46,747 bases of DNA from Bacteroidales bacterium UBA5281. GTDB lineage: Bacteria; Bacteroidota; Bacteroidia; Bacteroidales; Lentimicrobiaceae. Location: assembly GCA_002410555.1 (NCBI GenBank), contig DHSR01000057.1:486-47232 (forward strand). The letters are read 5' to 3'. Under the pieces are notes generated by a model. It was not told where the DNA came from. It ran no database searches and saw nothing but the letters and a program-made list of their open reading frames with translations. Positions 31,822 through 41,525 of the stretch are shown here, piece after piece. The first letter of the stretch is position 1. Every line of letters begins with the position of its first letter. Made by a program: the position numbers and the translations under genes.

Positions 31822-34104
31822 TTATTTTGCTATTTCAGGATTGGCGCTCATGTGAAACACCATTTCACCGCCAGCCATGATGGTTTCATGCCTGATATAA
31901 AATGCTTTGTGAGGTTTTCCATTCAGGGATATACTGTCTACAAATATATTTTTCGCATTTGCATTTGATGCGATAATGGTAAAGGTGCGGCCATTTTCAA
32001 GATGCAGCACTGCCTGTTCAACCGCCGGGCTGCCCAAAATATATTCATTGCTTCCGGGGCAAACAGGGTAAAATCCCAGTGCGCTGAAAATATACCATGC
32101 CGACATTTGTCCGCAATCGTCATTGCCCGGTAGACCTCCCGGGGTTGTATCATATAAACCATCCATAATCTGATGCACCCGCTGCTGGGTCTTCCAGTGT
32201 GCGCCGGCAAAGCTGTATAGGTAGGGCACATGATGGCTGGGTTCGTTGCCATGAACATAATTGCCGATAATACCGCGTTTGTCAATATCCTCAGATTCCT
32301 TAATGTGCTTTTCGTCCAGCTTCATGGTAAAAAGTGTATCGAGATGAGCAGTGAATTTTTCGTTCCCACCTGCCCATTCAATCAGCCGGGCTGGATCGTG
32401 GGGTACATACAGCGAGTAATTCCAGGCATTGCCTTCTATAAAACCCTGGCCTTCGGTTTTTAGCGGATCAAAATCCTGCTGCCAGCTTCCATCCGACAGT
32501 TTAGGCCGCATAAATCCGGTTGAGGAGTCATAAATCTGTTCAAATGAACGGGCACGGCGGTTGTAAATCCCCGCAAGGCCCCTATGCCCCGTTTTTTCTG
32601 CCGCACGTGCAATGCACCAATCGTCAAAGGCATATTCCAGGGTTTTAGATGCTGAATTGGAGGTGAGATCGGCGGGTGCGTAACCATATTTCATATAATC
32701 GCCAATGCCATCGTAAGGCGCGTAGGTGGCGCTGGCGTCCATGGCCTGGAGTGCTTTATCCACATCAAAACCACCAATATCCTTCATCATTGCATCGGCA
32801 ATCACCGGCACGGCATGATAACCAATCATACACCAGTTTTCATTGGCATGATGCGACCATACCGGTAAAATACCATGCACACTTTGCCGCCGGTGCGCCA
32901 GCATGGAATTAATCATATCTGAGGTGCGCTTTTGCTGAACTATGGTCAACAGGGGGTGCAGTGCCCGATAGGTATCCCACAAAGAGAAAGTAGAGTAATT
33001 GATAAAGCCTTCTGCCCGATGAATATTCTGATCCAATCCCCGGTATTTGCCGTCTGCATCCATGTAAATGGTGGGAGAGAGAAATGCATGGTAAAGGCTT
33101 GTATAAAAATTTTGTTTCACCTTAGTGGAACCGGAAACTTCAATCCGACCCAATTCGCGATTCCATTTGGCCCTGGCCTCATTTCGTGTTTGCTCAAAAT
33201 CGAAATGCGGGATTTCTGTGGCCAGATTTTTGATTGCACCTTCGGTACTCACCGCTGACAAGGCCATTTTTACCTGTAATTGTTCACCGGCCCGCATATT
33301 GAAGCGGAACCAGGCTTTTACATTTGCCCCCACCATTTCAGGGAAGTTCTCTTTTTCGTTGAACTTTCGGTAAAAACCGTTGTAAATAACCGATTCTTTA
33401 TTCTCATAACCATAGCTGCTGATGGGTTTAGACACAACCATTGCAAAGTAAATATAGCGTGTTCTGGCCCAACCGCGGGTCTGGCGGTAACCGGTAATCA
33501 GGGTATCGTTTTCTACGCGGATAAACTGCCAGATGTTCTTACCCGGATAATTGTAAATGCCGGCAGCCATATCAAGCACCAGGTTGGTTTCGCCTTCATT
33601 GTGATATGTATAACGATGGAAACCCACCCTTTCGGTGGCAGTAAGTTCAGCCAGAATGTCATAATCATCCAGCATTACCGAATAATAGCCCGGTGAAGCT
33701 ATTTCCTTTTCATGCGAGAACCGGCTACGATAACCAGTTTCAGGATGCACCCTGGTGCCTGGATTAAGTTTTAACGGCCCGGTGGTGGGCATCAGCAAGA
33801 AATCGCCCAGATCACTATGACCCGTCCCCGAAAAATGGGTATGACTAAATCCGCAAATGGTTTGGTCAGAATATTGATATCCTGCACAATAAGCGTAAAC
33901 ATCCCGATTGTAGCCTTCCCCGCCGGAATAAGGAATGGTATCCGTGTCGGGGCTAAGCTGCACCATTCCGAAAGGCACTGTGGCTCCCGGATAGGTATGA
34001 CCCATATGATGGGTGCCGGTAAAAGGGTTCACAAAATCAATGGCTTGCTGGGCAACAGCAATATGAGCAATAAACAGGATGATGAGGATGAGGAAATGCT
34101 TCAT
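31822..34104 (-). CDS. GH92-family glycoside hydrolase (alpha-mannosidase type)
   Basis: 760 residues from the ATG at 34104, which starts the signal peptide MKHFLILIILFIAHIAVAQ. The frame is open 13 codons further, but a -7 element lies there. GH92 enzymes are Ca-dependent exo-alpha-mannosidases common in Bacteroidota. The N-terminal sandwich has DFVNPFTGTHHMGHTYPGAT and CGFSHTHFSGTGHSDLGDF. The catalytic (alpha/alpha)6 domain has WSHHANENWCMIGYHAVPVI (catalytic Glu) and GNDDCGQMSAWYIFSALGFY (catalytic Asp region), then PGSNEYILGSP. Substrate linkage cannot be told. No SusCD pair is near, so it is not in a visible polysaccharide utilisation locus. Confidence 0.95.
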   Translation of the reverse strand: MKHFLILIILFIAHIAVAQQAIDFVNPFTGTHHMGHTYPGATVPFGMVQLSPDTDTIPYSGGEGYNRDVYAYCAGYQYSDQTICGFSHTHFSGTGHSDLGDFLLMPTTGPLKLNPGTRVHPETGYRSRFSHEKEIASPGYYSVMLDDYDILAELTATERVGFHRYTYHNEGETNLVLDMAAGIYNYPGKNIWQFIRVENDTLITGYRQTRGWARTRYIYFAMVVSKPISSYGYENKESVIYNGFYRKFNEKENFPEMVGANVKAWFRFNMRAGEQLQVKMALSAVSTEGAIKNLATEIPHFDFEQTRNEARAKWNRELGRIEVSGSTKVKQNFYTSLYHAFLSPTIYMDADGKYRGLDQNIHRAEGFINYSTFSLWDTYRALHPLLTIVQQKRTSDMINSMLAHRRQSVHGILPVWSHHANENWCMIGYHAVPVIADAMMKDIGGFDVDKALQAMDASATYAPYDGIGDYMKYGYAPADLTSNSASKTLEYAFDDWCIARAAEKTGHRGLAGIYNRRARSFEQIYDSSTGFMRPKLSDGSWQQDFDPLKTEGQGFIEGNAWNYSLYVPHDPARLIEWAGGNEKFTAHLDTLFTMKLDEKHIKESEDIDKRGIIGNYVHGNEPSHHVPYLYSFAGAHWKTQQRVHQIMDGLYDTTPGGLPGNDDCGQMSAWYIFSALGFYPVCPGSNEYILGSPAVEQAVLHLENGRTFTIIASNANAKNIFVDSISLNGKPHKAFYIRHETIMAGGEMVFHMSANPEIAK

Positions 34105-34124
34105 GGGAGAATGGTTTATGGAAA

Positions 34125-34132
34125 CAAACTTA
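34125..34132 (-). promoter_or_regulatory. -7 promoter element of the GH92 gene
   Basis: The minus strand reads TAAGTTTG, an exact TAnnTTTG, 20 bases before the ATG at 34104. This supports that ATG over upstream in-frame codons. Confidence 0.6.
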
Positions 34133-34169
34133 CAGAAAAACAAGCGGGGCTGGAAAAGTAAAGATTTGT

Positions 34170-35402
34170 TTATTTTTTCTTTTTCTTCTTCCTGTATTTT
34201 TCCTCGTCTTTTTCGGCTTGTTTTATCAGCGATTTCCAGTCGGCAGGACTTTCTGTAGCATAATCTACTATGTCTTTATATTCATTTTTTGAAATATGAA
34301 TCACATCCACCGGCTTATCCATAAGAAGTTCAATTTCTTCGAGCATGTGTTTTTCTCCGGGGCTGCAAAATGAGATGGCGGTGCCGCGTCTGGTGGCCCT
34401 ACCGGTGCGACCAACACGGTGAACATAGTTTTCTGCTTTTTCGGGGAGATCATAATTCACCACGTATTCCACATCCGGTATGTCGATGCCCCGCGCACTT
34501 ACATCGGTGGCAACCAGTACTTTAAAATCCCCGCTACGGAACCGGCTGAGCGTGCGTGCACGTTCTTTTTGCTCTACATCACCATGCATGACCATACTGT
34601 GGATGCCCACCCTTTCAAGGGCTGCCTGTACACGCCCGGCACGCACTTTGGTACGGACAAAAATAAGAATCTTACTTTCGGGATGATCTCTGATGATGCG
34701 TTCCAGGAAAAATCGCTTGTCGTCCATCTCAACATAAGCCACACTGTGATCTACATTTTTCGATACCGGATCTTTAGGTGATACTTGTATACGGATGGCA
34801 TTTTTTACCAGCGAATAGGCCAATTTCTTGATTTCGGGGTTGATAGTAGCCGAAAAAAAGAGTGTTTGACGCTTGTCAGGCAGTTTTGTAATCAGTTGGC
34901 GGATGTCGTGGATAAAGCCCAGATCAAGCATATGGTCGGCTTCATCCAAAACCAAAATCTGTAACTCGCTGATATTTATAAATCCCTGACTAATCAGGTC
35001 GAACAATCTGCCGGGAGTAGCCACCAGTACATCCACCCCTTTACTTAGGCGGCCAATTTGTGGATCCTGCTCCACTCCGCCGTGAATGCCCAGAGATTTG
35101 ATGCCGGTTCCCTTACCCAGAGTATTGAAAACCGATGTGATCTGCATGGCCAGCTCCCGTGTGGGAACCATTACCATACAACGGATGCCTTCGGTATGAC
35201 GTTGATGCTTCATCAGTAAGTTCAGAATGGGTATTACAAAAGCAGCAGTTTTGCCGGTCCCGGTCTGGGCTATGGCAAGCACATCTTCACGACGCAAAAT
35301 GGGCGGTATGGCTTTAAATTGTATATCGGTGGGACGTCTGAATCCAGCAGCGGCAAGATTGTTTTTTATAACCGGTTCAAAGGCGGAGTCTTCAAATTTC
35401 AT
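34170..35402 (-). CDS. DEAD-box ATP-dependent RNA helicase (RhlE-like)
   Basis: 410 residues. All DEAD-box motifs are in order: RPTDIQFKAIP (Q motif), AQTGTGKTA (I), PTRELAMQ (Ia), ATPGR (Ib), VLDEADHMLD (II), SATINPE (III), then VATDVSARGIDIPDV (V) and HRVGRTGR (VI). A short lysine-rich tail (EKYRKKKKKK) probably aids RNA binding. It would unwind RNA during ribosome assembly or turnover. Placement with RhlE is by general resemblance and tail type. It lies directly upstream of the GH92 gene on the same strand, but that gene has its own promoter. Confidence 0.94.
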   Translation of the reverse strand: MKFEDSAFEPVIKNNLAAAGFRRPTDIQFKAIPPILRREDVLAIAQTGTGKTAAFVIPILNLLMKHQRHTEGIRCMVMVPTRELAMQITSVFNTLGKGTGIKSLGIHGGVEQDPQIGRLSKGVDVLVATPGRLFDLISQGFINISELQILVLDEADHMLDLGFIHDIRQLITKLPDKRQTLFFSATINPEIKKLAYSLVKNAIRIQVSPKDPVSKNVDHSVAYVEMDDKRFFLERIIRDHPESKILIFVRTKVRAGRVQAALERVGIHSMVMHGDVEQKERARTLSRFRSGDFKVLVATDVSARGIDIPDVEYVVNYDLPEKAENYVHRVGRTGRATRRGTAISFCSPGEKHMLEEIELLMDKPVDVIHISKNEYKDIVDYATESPADWKSLIKQAEKDEEKYRKKKKKK

Positions 35403-35431
35403 GCAGCAGGGGTTGAGGATTCATTGCGTTG

Positions 35432-35439
35432 CAAAGTTA
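35432..35439 (-). promoter_or_regulatory. -7 promoter element of the helicase gene
   Basis: The minus strand reads TAACTTTG, an exact TAnnTTTG, 29 bases before the ATG. Confidence 0.6.
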
Positions 35440-35580
35440 GTAAAATTCGGGAAGTCAGATCATGTAAGCATCATGGAACATCCGCCAAATGAAAGATGAA
35501 TTATTTTGCGGATTTTGGGTATTTTTTACGAATTGGTTGTTTAATATGGCAACATCTGTATTCAGATCAATCTATATCAC

Positions 35581-36687
35581 ATGACAAAACGCTTGTTTCT
35601 TAAAATAATGTTGCTTTCAATCATACTTGCCTGTTCAAAGGGCAATGAAAAGCCTGATGAGAGCAATACTCCCGATAGATTGTATTTTCCACCACCGAAT
35701 TCAGCGGAATGGGCTGAAGTTACTCCTGAATCATTGAACTGGGAGGTTCAACAACTCGATGCGCTGTACGCCTTCCTGTCAGAGAACGGCACCCGGGCAT
35801 TTATTGTATTAAAAAACGGAAAAATCGTCATTGAACAATATTGGGGCAACAACATCGCCAATACCGCTCCGTTTAATCGTGAATCTTTTTGGTACTGGGC
35901 TTCTGCGGGCAAAACCATCACTGCTTTCCTTACAGGCGTAGCGCAACAGGAAAAATTACTCAGTATTAACGACCCTACCAATATATATCTGGACAAATGG
36001 ACTTCAATGCCTGAGGAGAAAGAAAATCGCATCACCATCAGGCATCAGCTTACCATGACCACAGGTTTGGATTATACGGTTTCTGACCTCTATTGCACCC
36101 AACCTGCTTGTCTTAAATATAAGGTTGATGCCGGTACTCAATGGTATTATCATAATGCACCTTATACCCTGCTCGATGCAGTAATTACAAAGGGGAGCGG
36201 CCTGAATTTCAATGATTTTACGGATCAAAAACTGGAGTTGAAAACCGGTATGCACGGGCAATGGATCAACGATGGCTACAATAACATATACTGGAGTATA
36301 CCCCGGGATATGGCACGCTTTGGATTGCTTATCCTTGCAAAAGGAAAATGGAATGAAACTGCTGTAATGACCGACACGGCTTACTTCAATGAGATGACCA
36401 CCTCATCCCAGCTTTTAAATCCATCCTATGGTTATCTATGGTGGCTAAACGGGAAAAGTTCCATTGTTTTGCCTGGTTTGCCTTATTCCTTCCATAGCAA
36501 TTTTTCGCCCAATGCACCTGATGATTTGATTTCCGGGGCAGGTAAGAATGGGCAGTTTGTGGATGTTATATCCAGTTTAAATATGGTGGTAGTTAGGATG
36601 GGCGAAGCTCCCGATGGTTCCCCGGTTTCTGTACCATTTCACGATGAGATGTGGGAGAAAATTATGGCTGTAATCAAGCCTGAATGA
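35581..36687 (+). CDS. Serine hydrolase lipoprotein (beta-lactamase class C/esterase family)
   Basis: 368 residues. The signal ends in a lipobox-like IILACS, so it is probably a lipoprotein. The SxxK nucleophile motif is WASAGKTITAFL, and the YxN motif is WYYHNAPYTLL. This is the penicillin-binding-protein-like fold of the Beta-lactamase (PF00144) family; members hydrolyse peptides, esters or beta-lactams. GKNGQFVDVI near the C-terminus is in the position of the third motif (usually KTG or HxG). The substrate is unknown. It is divergent from the helicase gene. Confidence 0.9.
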   Translation: MTKRLFLKIMLLSIILACSKGNEKPDESNTPDRLYFPPPNSAEWAEVTPESLNWEVQQLDALYAFLSENGTRAFIVLKNGKIVIEQYWGNNIANTAPFNRESFWYWASAGKTITAFLTGVAQQEKLLSINDPTNIYLDKWTSMPEEKENRITIRHQLTMTTGLDYTVSDLYCTQPACLKYKVDAGTQWYYHNAPYTLLDAVITKGSGLNFNDFTDQKLELKTGMHGQWINDGYNNIYWSIPRDMARFGLLILAKGKWNETAVMTDTAYFNEMTTSSQLLNPSYGYLWWLNGKSSIVLPGLPYSFHSNFSPNAPDDLISGAGKNGQFVDVISSLNMVVVRMGEAPDGSPVSVPFHDEMWEKIMAVIKPE

Positions 36688-36835
36688 TGAAGTTCTTTGT
36701 CTTTCATACAACTGAAGTGTAATTTTAAATAACAAATCATCAAAGTATGCGCACCGAAATACGCGCGATGAAATTGGAAATCACCACGATGATCATTCAT
36801 GAAAGCCGGGGTAAAAATGGGTCAGGGAAAACCTG

Positions 36836-36843
36836 TACCTTTG
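36836..36843 (+). promoter_or_regulatory. -7 promoter element of the radical SAM gene
   Basis: TACCTTTG, an exact TAnnTTTG, 30 bases before the ATG at 36874. Confidence 0.6.
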
Positions 36844-36873
36844 TCGGGTAATTATAAGTTTTAATCACAGCTC

Positions 36874-37818
36874 ATGTATAAATATCTCTTTGGCCCGGTA
36901 CCTTCAAGGCGTCTGGGTATGTCGCTGGGTGTTGATCTGGCTCCCAAAAAAGTGTGTTCGCTCAATTGTGTATATTGCGAAGTAGGCAAAACCACCAAAC
37001 TTACCCTCGACAGAAAGGAATACATCAGGGCAGATAAGGTTAAAGCAGAGTTAGAGTCCTATTTTGCCACCAATCCTGATCCTGATTTTATCACTTTCTC
37101 AGGATATGGAGAACCGACGTTAAACAGTGCCATTGGTGAAATACTGACTTTTATTAAGCAACTCAGACCAAACATTCCCGTTGCAGTACTTACCAATGGT
37201 ACCCTGTTTTCTGATAAAGCCGTGCGTTCCTCTCTTCTAAGAGCGGATGTTGTTTTGCCTTCTCTGGATGCGGTGAGCGAAGAGGTGTTTAGAAAAATTA
37301 ACTGCCCGGCCGACAATCTTAAAGCAGCCGATTATATTCAGGGGTTGATTGATTTCCGGACGGAATATAATGGGAAGATATGGCTGGAAGTATTTATTTT
37401 ACCGGGATACAACGATTCACCCGGGGAACTTGCCCGACTGAAAGAGGTGATCATAAAAATTGCGCCTGATTCTGTGCAACTCAATACTTTGGACAGGCCC
37501 GGTACGGTAATGAATCTGCAACCAGCCAGCCATCAGGAACTTCAACGTATTGTTGATGACTGGAATCTGCCCAATGTTCAGATTATTGCTTCCTCCAAAG
37601 AGCGAAAAAAAAACCAATCCTACCGTACCGATGTGGAAGCTGCCATCATGGAAACCATCTCACGCCGGCCTTGTACCCTCGATGATTTGGCAAACATAAC
37701 GGGTTTGCATGTGAATGAAATAAATAAATACCTTGATGTACTGAGTGCTGCCCATAAAATTGAAGCGGTGGAGCAAGAACGCGGCGTATTTTATCAGGTG
37801 CCGGGTGGTAGAGCATAG
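36874..37818 (+). CDS. Radical SAM protein (COG0731-like) with winged-helix C-terminus
   Basis: 314 residues. The 4Fe-4S cluster motif is CSLNCVYCEVG (CxxxCxxC), preceded by FGPVPSRRLGMSLGVDL. SAM-binding features include TFSGYGEPTLN and VLTNGTLF. This is the COG0731 group, which includes the wyosine-related radical SAM enzymes, but bacterial members have unassigned reactions. The last ~65 residues (VEAAIMETISRRPCTLDDLA then LHVNEINKYLDVL) look like a winged helix. It stands alone, before the universal stress gene. Confidence 0.9.
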   Translation: MYKYLFGPVPSRRLGMSLGVDLAPKKVCSLNCVYCEVGKTTKLTLDRKEYIRADKVKAELESYFATNPDPDFITFSGYGEPTLNSAIGEILTFIKQLRPNIPVAVLTNGTLFSDKAVRSSLLRADVVLPSLDAVSEEVFRKINCPADNLKAADYIQGLIDFRTEYNGKIWLEVFILPGYNDSPGELARLKEVIIKIAPDSVQLNTLDRPGTVMNLQPASHQELQRIVDDWNLPNVQIIASSKERKKNQSYRTDVEAAIMETISRRPCTLDDLANITGLHVNEINKYLDVLSAAHKIEAVEQERGVFYQVPGGRA

Positions 37819-38015
37819 ACGGCATGTAATAATATTTAAAAACAGAATAGCCCGGCAGGTCTGTTGTTGCTTTTTCTGAAATCATTTCGGGTTTTAAATT
37901 GTTATTTATATTAGAAGGTGTTGAAGGGAGTGATTTACAAATCAGGCAAGATACTGATTTAGCATTGACTCCTGCGGTATGGGTTGAAATCAGATAATAC
38001 TTAAAATATAAAGCC

Positions 38016-38492
38016 ATGAAAAAAGTAATGATCGCTTTGGATTACGATCCGATAGCTCAAAAAGTTGCTGAAAGTGGTTTCAAACTGGCTCAGACGATGG
38101 GAGCTGAAGTAACCCTTTTGCATGTGGTAACCAATGTCAAATATTATTCAACCACCGGCGTAACCCCAATCATTGGATTTACTGATCATATCAATGCGGT
38201 GCCTTTATTTGTGGAAAAGCACGATGATCTGAAGGACAGAACTTCTGAATTTCTTACCCGTACAAAGAATTATCTGGGAGATGAATCTATTAATATATTA
38301 ATTAAAGAAGGAGACCTTGCCGACACCATTTTAGACACCGCAAAAGAGCTAAATGCCGATTTAATTGTAATGGGCTCGCATAGCCGCAGGTGGCTGGATA
38401 ATATTCTGATGGGGAGCGTAACTGAAAAGGTGTTAAAAAAAACCGAAATTCCTTTATTTATTGTTCCCCTTAGGCAATCACAGGAATCCTGA
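38016..38492 (+). CDS. Universal stress protein (UspA family)
   Basis: 158 residues, a single Usp domain. MKKVMIALDYDPIAQKVAES starts the fold. The nucleotide-loop region is VMGSHSRRWLDNILMGSVTE, close to the ATP-binding consensus GxxGx9GS/T except that the second Gly is Ser, so ATP binding may be altered. VLKKTEIPLFIVP ends the fold. It is likely cytoplasmic and induced under stress or energy limitation, by analogy with the family. Confidence 0.93.
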   Translation: MKKVMIALDYDPIAQKVAESGFKLAQTMGAEVTLLHVVTNVKYYSTTGVTPIIGFTDHINAVPLFVEKHDDLKDRTSEFLTRTKNYLGDESINILIKEGDLADTILDTAKELNADLIVMGSHSRRWLDNILMGSVTEKVLKKTEIPLFIVPLRQSQES

Positions 38493-39017
38493 GAAATAGT
38501 TTTATTACAACTACGGCTAATGATGCAAAAGCTGCTGAGGAAAAGACTTCTGAGGCAGGCAAAAATACATCATAAAGTGTCAGTTTGGCATATAGATATT
38601 AGTCTTTTTGGTTTCGTTCCTGAACCAGGGCTTGCTGAAAAACTCCCAATCGGCTAATATCGCTCAGAATATAAATTTATTTTTTCTGGAATAATTTCCA
38701 GTATTGTTTTATGACAGGCCTGCCCGTGTGTTCTTATTAGGAGGGTGGATGGGATTGACCGGATTAACATCATTTAAAGCTATTTTATCTGCAAAATTAT
38801 GACTTCAGCCTGTTTTATAATCTACTCCTCAGGGTTATATTTTATTTGTGATACACCGGGTTATTATCTGTTTATGATTGTTTTTTTATTGAGTTTCACT
38901 AACTTTTAGTATATTTATATTCTATTGTTGTATTTTGTATTTGAATGATGCGGAACCATCAAACATCGGGTACATATTGTAATTGTGTTCATTAACAAAA
39001 GAAAGAAACTCATTATT
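38493..39017. other. Long intergenic region without a supported gene
   Basis: About 500 bp, AT-rich toward the right. Two short frames just after the universal stress gene (one of 45 codons from 38520) have no recognisable features. No tRNA-like fold or terminator with a long T-run is evident. Confidence 0.4.
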
Positions 39018-40415
39018 ATGAAAAAAATAAAACTTCGCGGAAGTGAACTAAAGCGTTTGGGATATACCGACAGCAGGGCCATTAGCCTGGCCAATCAATT
39101 GGTGTCAAAACATTTTGACCGGGAAAGTAAAATGGAGGCATTAGAGAAGTTAGAAAAAATAGCATTGAATCCTGCGGGATTCCTGAAGGATGCTATCTGG
39201 GGTGATCTGGCTCAGTTGCTTGTTGAAAAGCCGGTTAAAGCCAGGAAGAAAAACATTATAAATCCCACAAAACTGGAATTTGAAATCTTTGGTGCGGAAA
39301 ATATTGATCCGGAAGCGATTGCTCAGATGGAAATGGCCATGAAGTTACCCATTTCGGTAAAAGGTGCGCTGATGCCTGATGCTCACGTTGGCTATGGGTT
39401 GCCAATAGGCGGGGTATTGGCCACATATAATGCAGTAATACCTTATGGTGTGGGAATGGACATTGGATGCCGCATGTGTTTATCCGTGTTTCCGGCATCT
39501 CCTGAAAAAATTGACACGGACCGGGAGTATATTAAAGAGGTTTTGTTAAGTGAAACCAGGTTTGGTTTGCAGGAATTTACTGATGAGAATGATCATGAAA
39601 TACTGGAAAGGCAGGAGTTCCGCGAAATAAAATTTCTTAAATCCCTGCATAACTCCTTTGCTGCTCAGTTGGGTACTTCCGGCCATGGAAATCATTTTGT
39701 GGACGTTGGTTATGTCACCATTCCTGTTTTCTCCGAACTTATTGGTCTGCAACCGGGAGCTTACTTTGCCATTTTGAGCCACTCCGGCTCACGCAATTTT
39801 GGAGCTCAGGTATGTCAACATTATACTGCGATAGCGAAAGATAAACTTCAACTTACAGGTGAGGCTGCCAAATTGGCCTGGCTGGAAATGGATTCGCAAG
39901 AAGGGCAGGAGTATTGGGCGGCAATGCAACTGGCAGGCGACTATTCCCATGCCAATCATCGGATTATCCATCGCAGGCTGGCAAAAGCTTTGGGTGAAAC
40001 CCCACTAACTATTATTGAAAACCATCATAATTTTGCCTGGAAAGAGACCCTTGACACCGGAGAGGAACTGATCATCCACAGGAAAGGAGCTACTCCGGCC
40101 AGAATTGGGGATGTGGGCATTATTCCCGGAACCATGGCTTCACCTGCATTTATTGTGGCCGGAAAAGGAAATGATGCAGCCCTGCAAAGTGCAGCCCATG
40201 GCGCCGGTAGATTGATGTCACGTAACCAGGCCAGAAAATCACTCTCAGATAAGAAGATGAAAGAATATCTTCATAAAAAAGGGGTAGAGCTTATTGGTGG
40301 AGACCTCGACGAAGCACCGGCTGCCTATAAAGATATCCATGAGGTAATGGAAAGTCAGAAGGATCTGGTAGATGTTCTGGGTAAATTCCATCCAAAAATT
40401 GTGCGGATGAAATAA
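39018..40415 (+). CDS. rtcB: RtcB-family RNA ligase
   Basis: 465 residues from the ATG at 39018; a GTG 11 codons upstream is open but unlikely. RtcB joins RNA 2',3'-cyclic phosphate (or 3'-phosphate) ends to 5'-OH ends with GTP and Mn. Signature motifs are MPDAHVGYGLPIGGVLA, YGVGMDIGCRMCLS (metal-binding Asp and Cys), GTSGHGNHFVDVG, LSHSGSRNFGAQV, ENHHNFAW, HRKGATPA, IPGTMASPAFIVAGKGN and AAHGAGRLMSR (guanylylated His). All expected residues are present, so the enzyme should be active. There is no rtcA or archease gene next to it. Confidence 0.95.
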   Translation: MKKIKLRGSELKRLGYTDSRAISLANQLVSKHFDRESKMEALEKLEKIALNPAGFLKDAIWGDLAQLLVEKPVKARKKNIINPTKLEFEIFGAENIDPEAIAQMEMAMKLPISVKGALMPDAHVGYGLPIGGVLATYNAVIPYGVGMDIGCRMCLSVFPASPEKIDTDREYIKEVLLSETRFGLQEFTDENDHEILERQEFREIKFLKSLHNSFAAQLGTSGHGNHFVDVGYVTIPVFSELIGLQPGAYFAILSHSGSRNFGAQVCQHYTAIAKDKLQLTGEAAKLAWLEMDSQEGQEYWAAMQLAGDYSHANHRIIHRRLAKALGETPLTIIENHHNFAWKETLDTGEELIIHRKGATPARIGDVGIIPGTMASPAFIVAGKGNDAALQSAAHGAGRLMSRNQARKSLSDKKMKEYLHKKGVELIGGDLDEAPAAYKDIHEVMESQKDLVDVLGKFHPKIVRMK

Positions 40416-40688
40416 GAAGGCCAAAAAAATATATGATTGTTTGCTCTCATTCATAACCCTTTTTTTTATTGAGACTCATTCTGAATTTGCAGATCCAGTT
40501 AATGTGTGTTTTTTGAAAATAATATATGTATATGGCAGTAAATCAGTTGTATAAGCCAGCTTTAATGGTGGCGGTATCTCTTGTTTTATTTCAATCTGAT
40601 GAGATACTTAAAAATAATTTAAAAAATATTTGTCCATTTGAATTTCATTTCGTTATTTTGCGAAATAAAGAATTGAAAGCAAATTCAG
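40416..40688. other. Gap upstream of the ars operon
   Basis: AT-rich. It contains the arsR promoter and operator candidate at 40629-40666. Nothing else is recognised. Confidence 0.5.
40629..40666 (+). promoter_or_regulatory. arsR promoter with overlapping palindromic operator candidate
   Basis: TTTG at 40629-40632 and TTATTTTG at 40653-40660 are 20 bases apart, a near-consensus -33/-7 pair. ATTTCG (40647-40652) and CGAAAT (40661-40666) form an inverted repeat around the -7 element. An ArsR dimer bound there would block transcription, so the operon is probably autorepressed and induced by arsenite-like ligands. Confidence 0.6.
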
Positions 40689-41033
40689 ATGGTACAAAAG
40701 GTTAAATTATTACCGGAAATTGAAGAAATGGCGGCCCTTACCAAAGCAATGGGGCATCCGGTACGCTTATATATCCTTCAAAAGCTGGCACATATGAACA
40801 CCTGTTGTTATAGTGGTGACCTGGTGGATGAATTACCAGTTGGCCGTTCCACACTTTCACAACACCTCAAGGAACTCAAATATGCCGGTCTCATTCAGGG
40901 TGAAACCGATCCCCCATACATCAAATATTGTCTCAATCGCGACAACTGGGCACGGGCCAAAAGTTTATTCGAAGGTTTGTTTGCAGAAGCAACCGATTTA
41001 AAGCAAGAAGAGGTAACCAATTCCGGCAGATGA
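40689..41033 (+). CDS. arsR: ArsR-family metalloregulator
   Basis: 114 residues, a single winged-helix domain. KAMGHPVRLYILQKLAHM and PVGRSTLSQHLKELKYAGLI are the ArsR DNA-binding helices. A cysteine pair (C39, C40, in NTCCYSGDL) and C81 could coordinate As(III); their placement differs from the CxxC of the classical plasmid ArsR. It would repress the operon until arsenical binds. The stop overlaps the arsC start (ATGA), which indicates translational coupling. Confidence 0.93.
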   Translation: MVQKVKLLPEIEEMAALTKAMGHPVRLYILQKLAHMNTCCYSGDLVDELPVGRSTLSQHLKELKYAGLIQGETDPPYIKYCLNRDNWARAKSLFEGLFAEATDLKQEEVTNSGR

Positions 41034-41455
41034 AAATATTGATTTTATGCACCGGAAACAGTTGCCGCAGCCAGATGGCCGAAGGTTTCCTTCAATCCCT
41101 GGATGCCCGGATGGAGGTGTCTTCTGCCGGTACTTCTCCTGCCGGGGCAGTACATCCGCTTGTAGTTCAGGTGATGCAGGAATCAGGGATCGACATTGCG
41201 GGACATCAGCCCAAAGCAGTTGATCAGTTTTTGGATAAGACATTCGATTACGTGATTACCGTTTGCGATGATGCCCGGGAAAATTGTCCTGTTTTTACAG
41301 GAAAAGTAAATCATCAACTTCACATCGGTTTCGAAGATCCGTCCAAAGTGCCGGGAAATGATACATTCATACGGTCAGAGTTCAGGCGGGTACGTGAAGA
41401 AATTAAATCTGAATTCAACAATCTTTATAACCAAATACTAAAAAAAGAACTTTAA
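41030..41455 (+). CDS. arsC: Arsenate reductase ArsC (thioredoxin-coupled, LMW-phosphatase fold)
   Basis: 141 residues. The start ATG at 41030 overlaps the arsR stop. The phosphatase loop is C7-TGNSC-R13. The resolving cysteines C79 and C86 (VCDDARENCP) match the Staphylococcus/Bacillus ArsC pattern, so arsenate is reduced to arsenite with disulfides relayed to thioredoxin. SSAGTSPAGAVHP and the C-terminal helix are typical. A thioredoxin-like gene follows in the operon and may be its reductant. Confidence 0.93.
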   Translation: MKILILCTGNSCRSQMAEGFLQSLDARMEVSSAGTSPAGAVHPLVVQVMQESGIDIAGHQPKAVDQFLDKTFDYVITVCDDARENCPVFTGKVNHQLHIGFEDPSKVPGNDTFIRSEFRRVREEIKSEFNNLYNQILKKEL

Positions 41456-41525
41456 AAAAATGTGCTTTTAAGCACATGAAATCATGCCGCCTGAGGCGAA
41501 CAGGTACCAATCAACAACTAAAATT

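Noticed and set aside
36747..36851. 34-codon frame with a Walker-like GKNGSGKT
   Set aside because: Too short for an ATPase, and it overlaps the -7 promoter element of the radical SAM gene; the motif is probably chance.
38520..38655. 45-codon frame after the universal stress gene
   Set aside because: No signal peptide, domain or promoter; composition does not look like a protein.
41461..41476. TGTGCTT/AAGCACA inverted repeat after arsC as a terminator
   Set aside because: The loop is only two bases and no T-run follows on the plus strand; the operon appears to continue through it.
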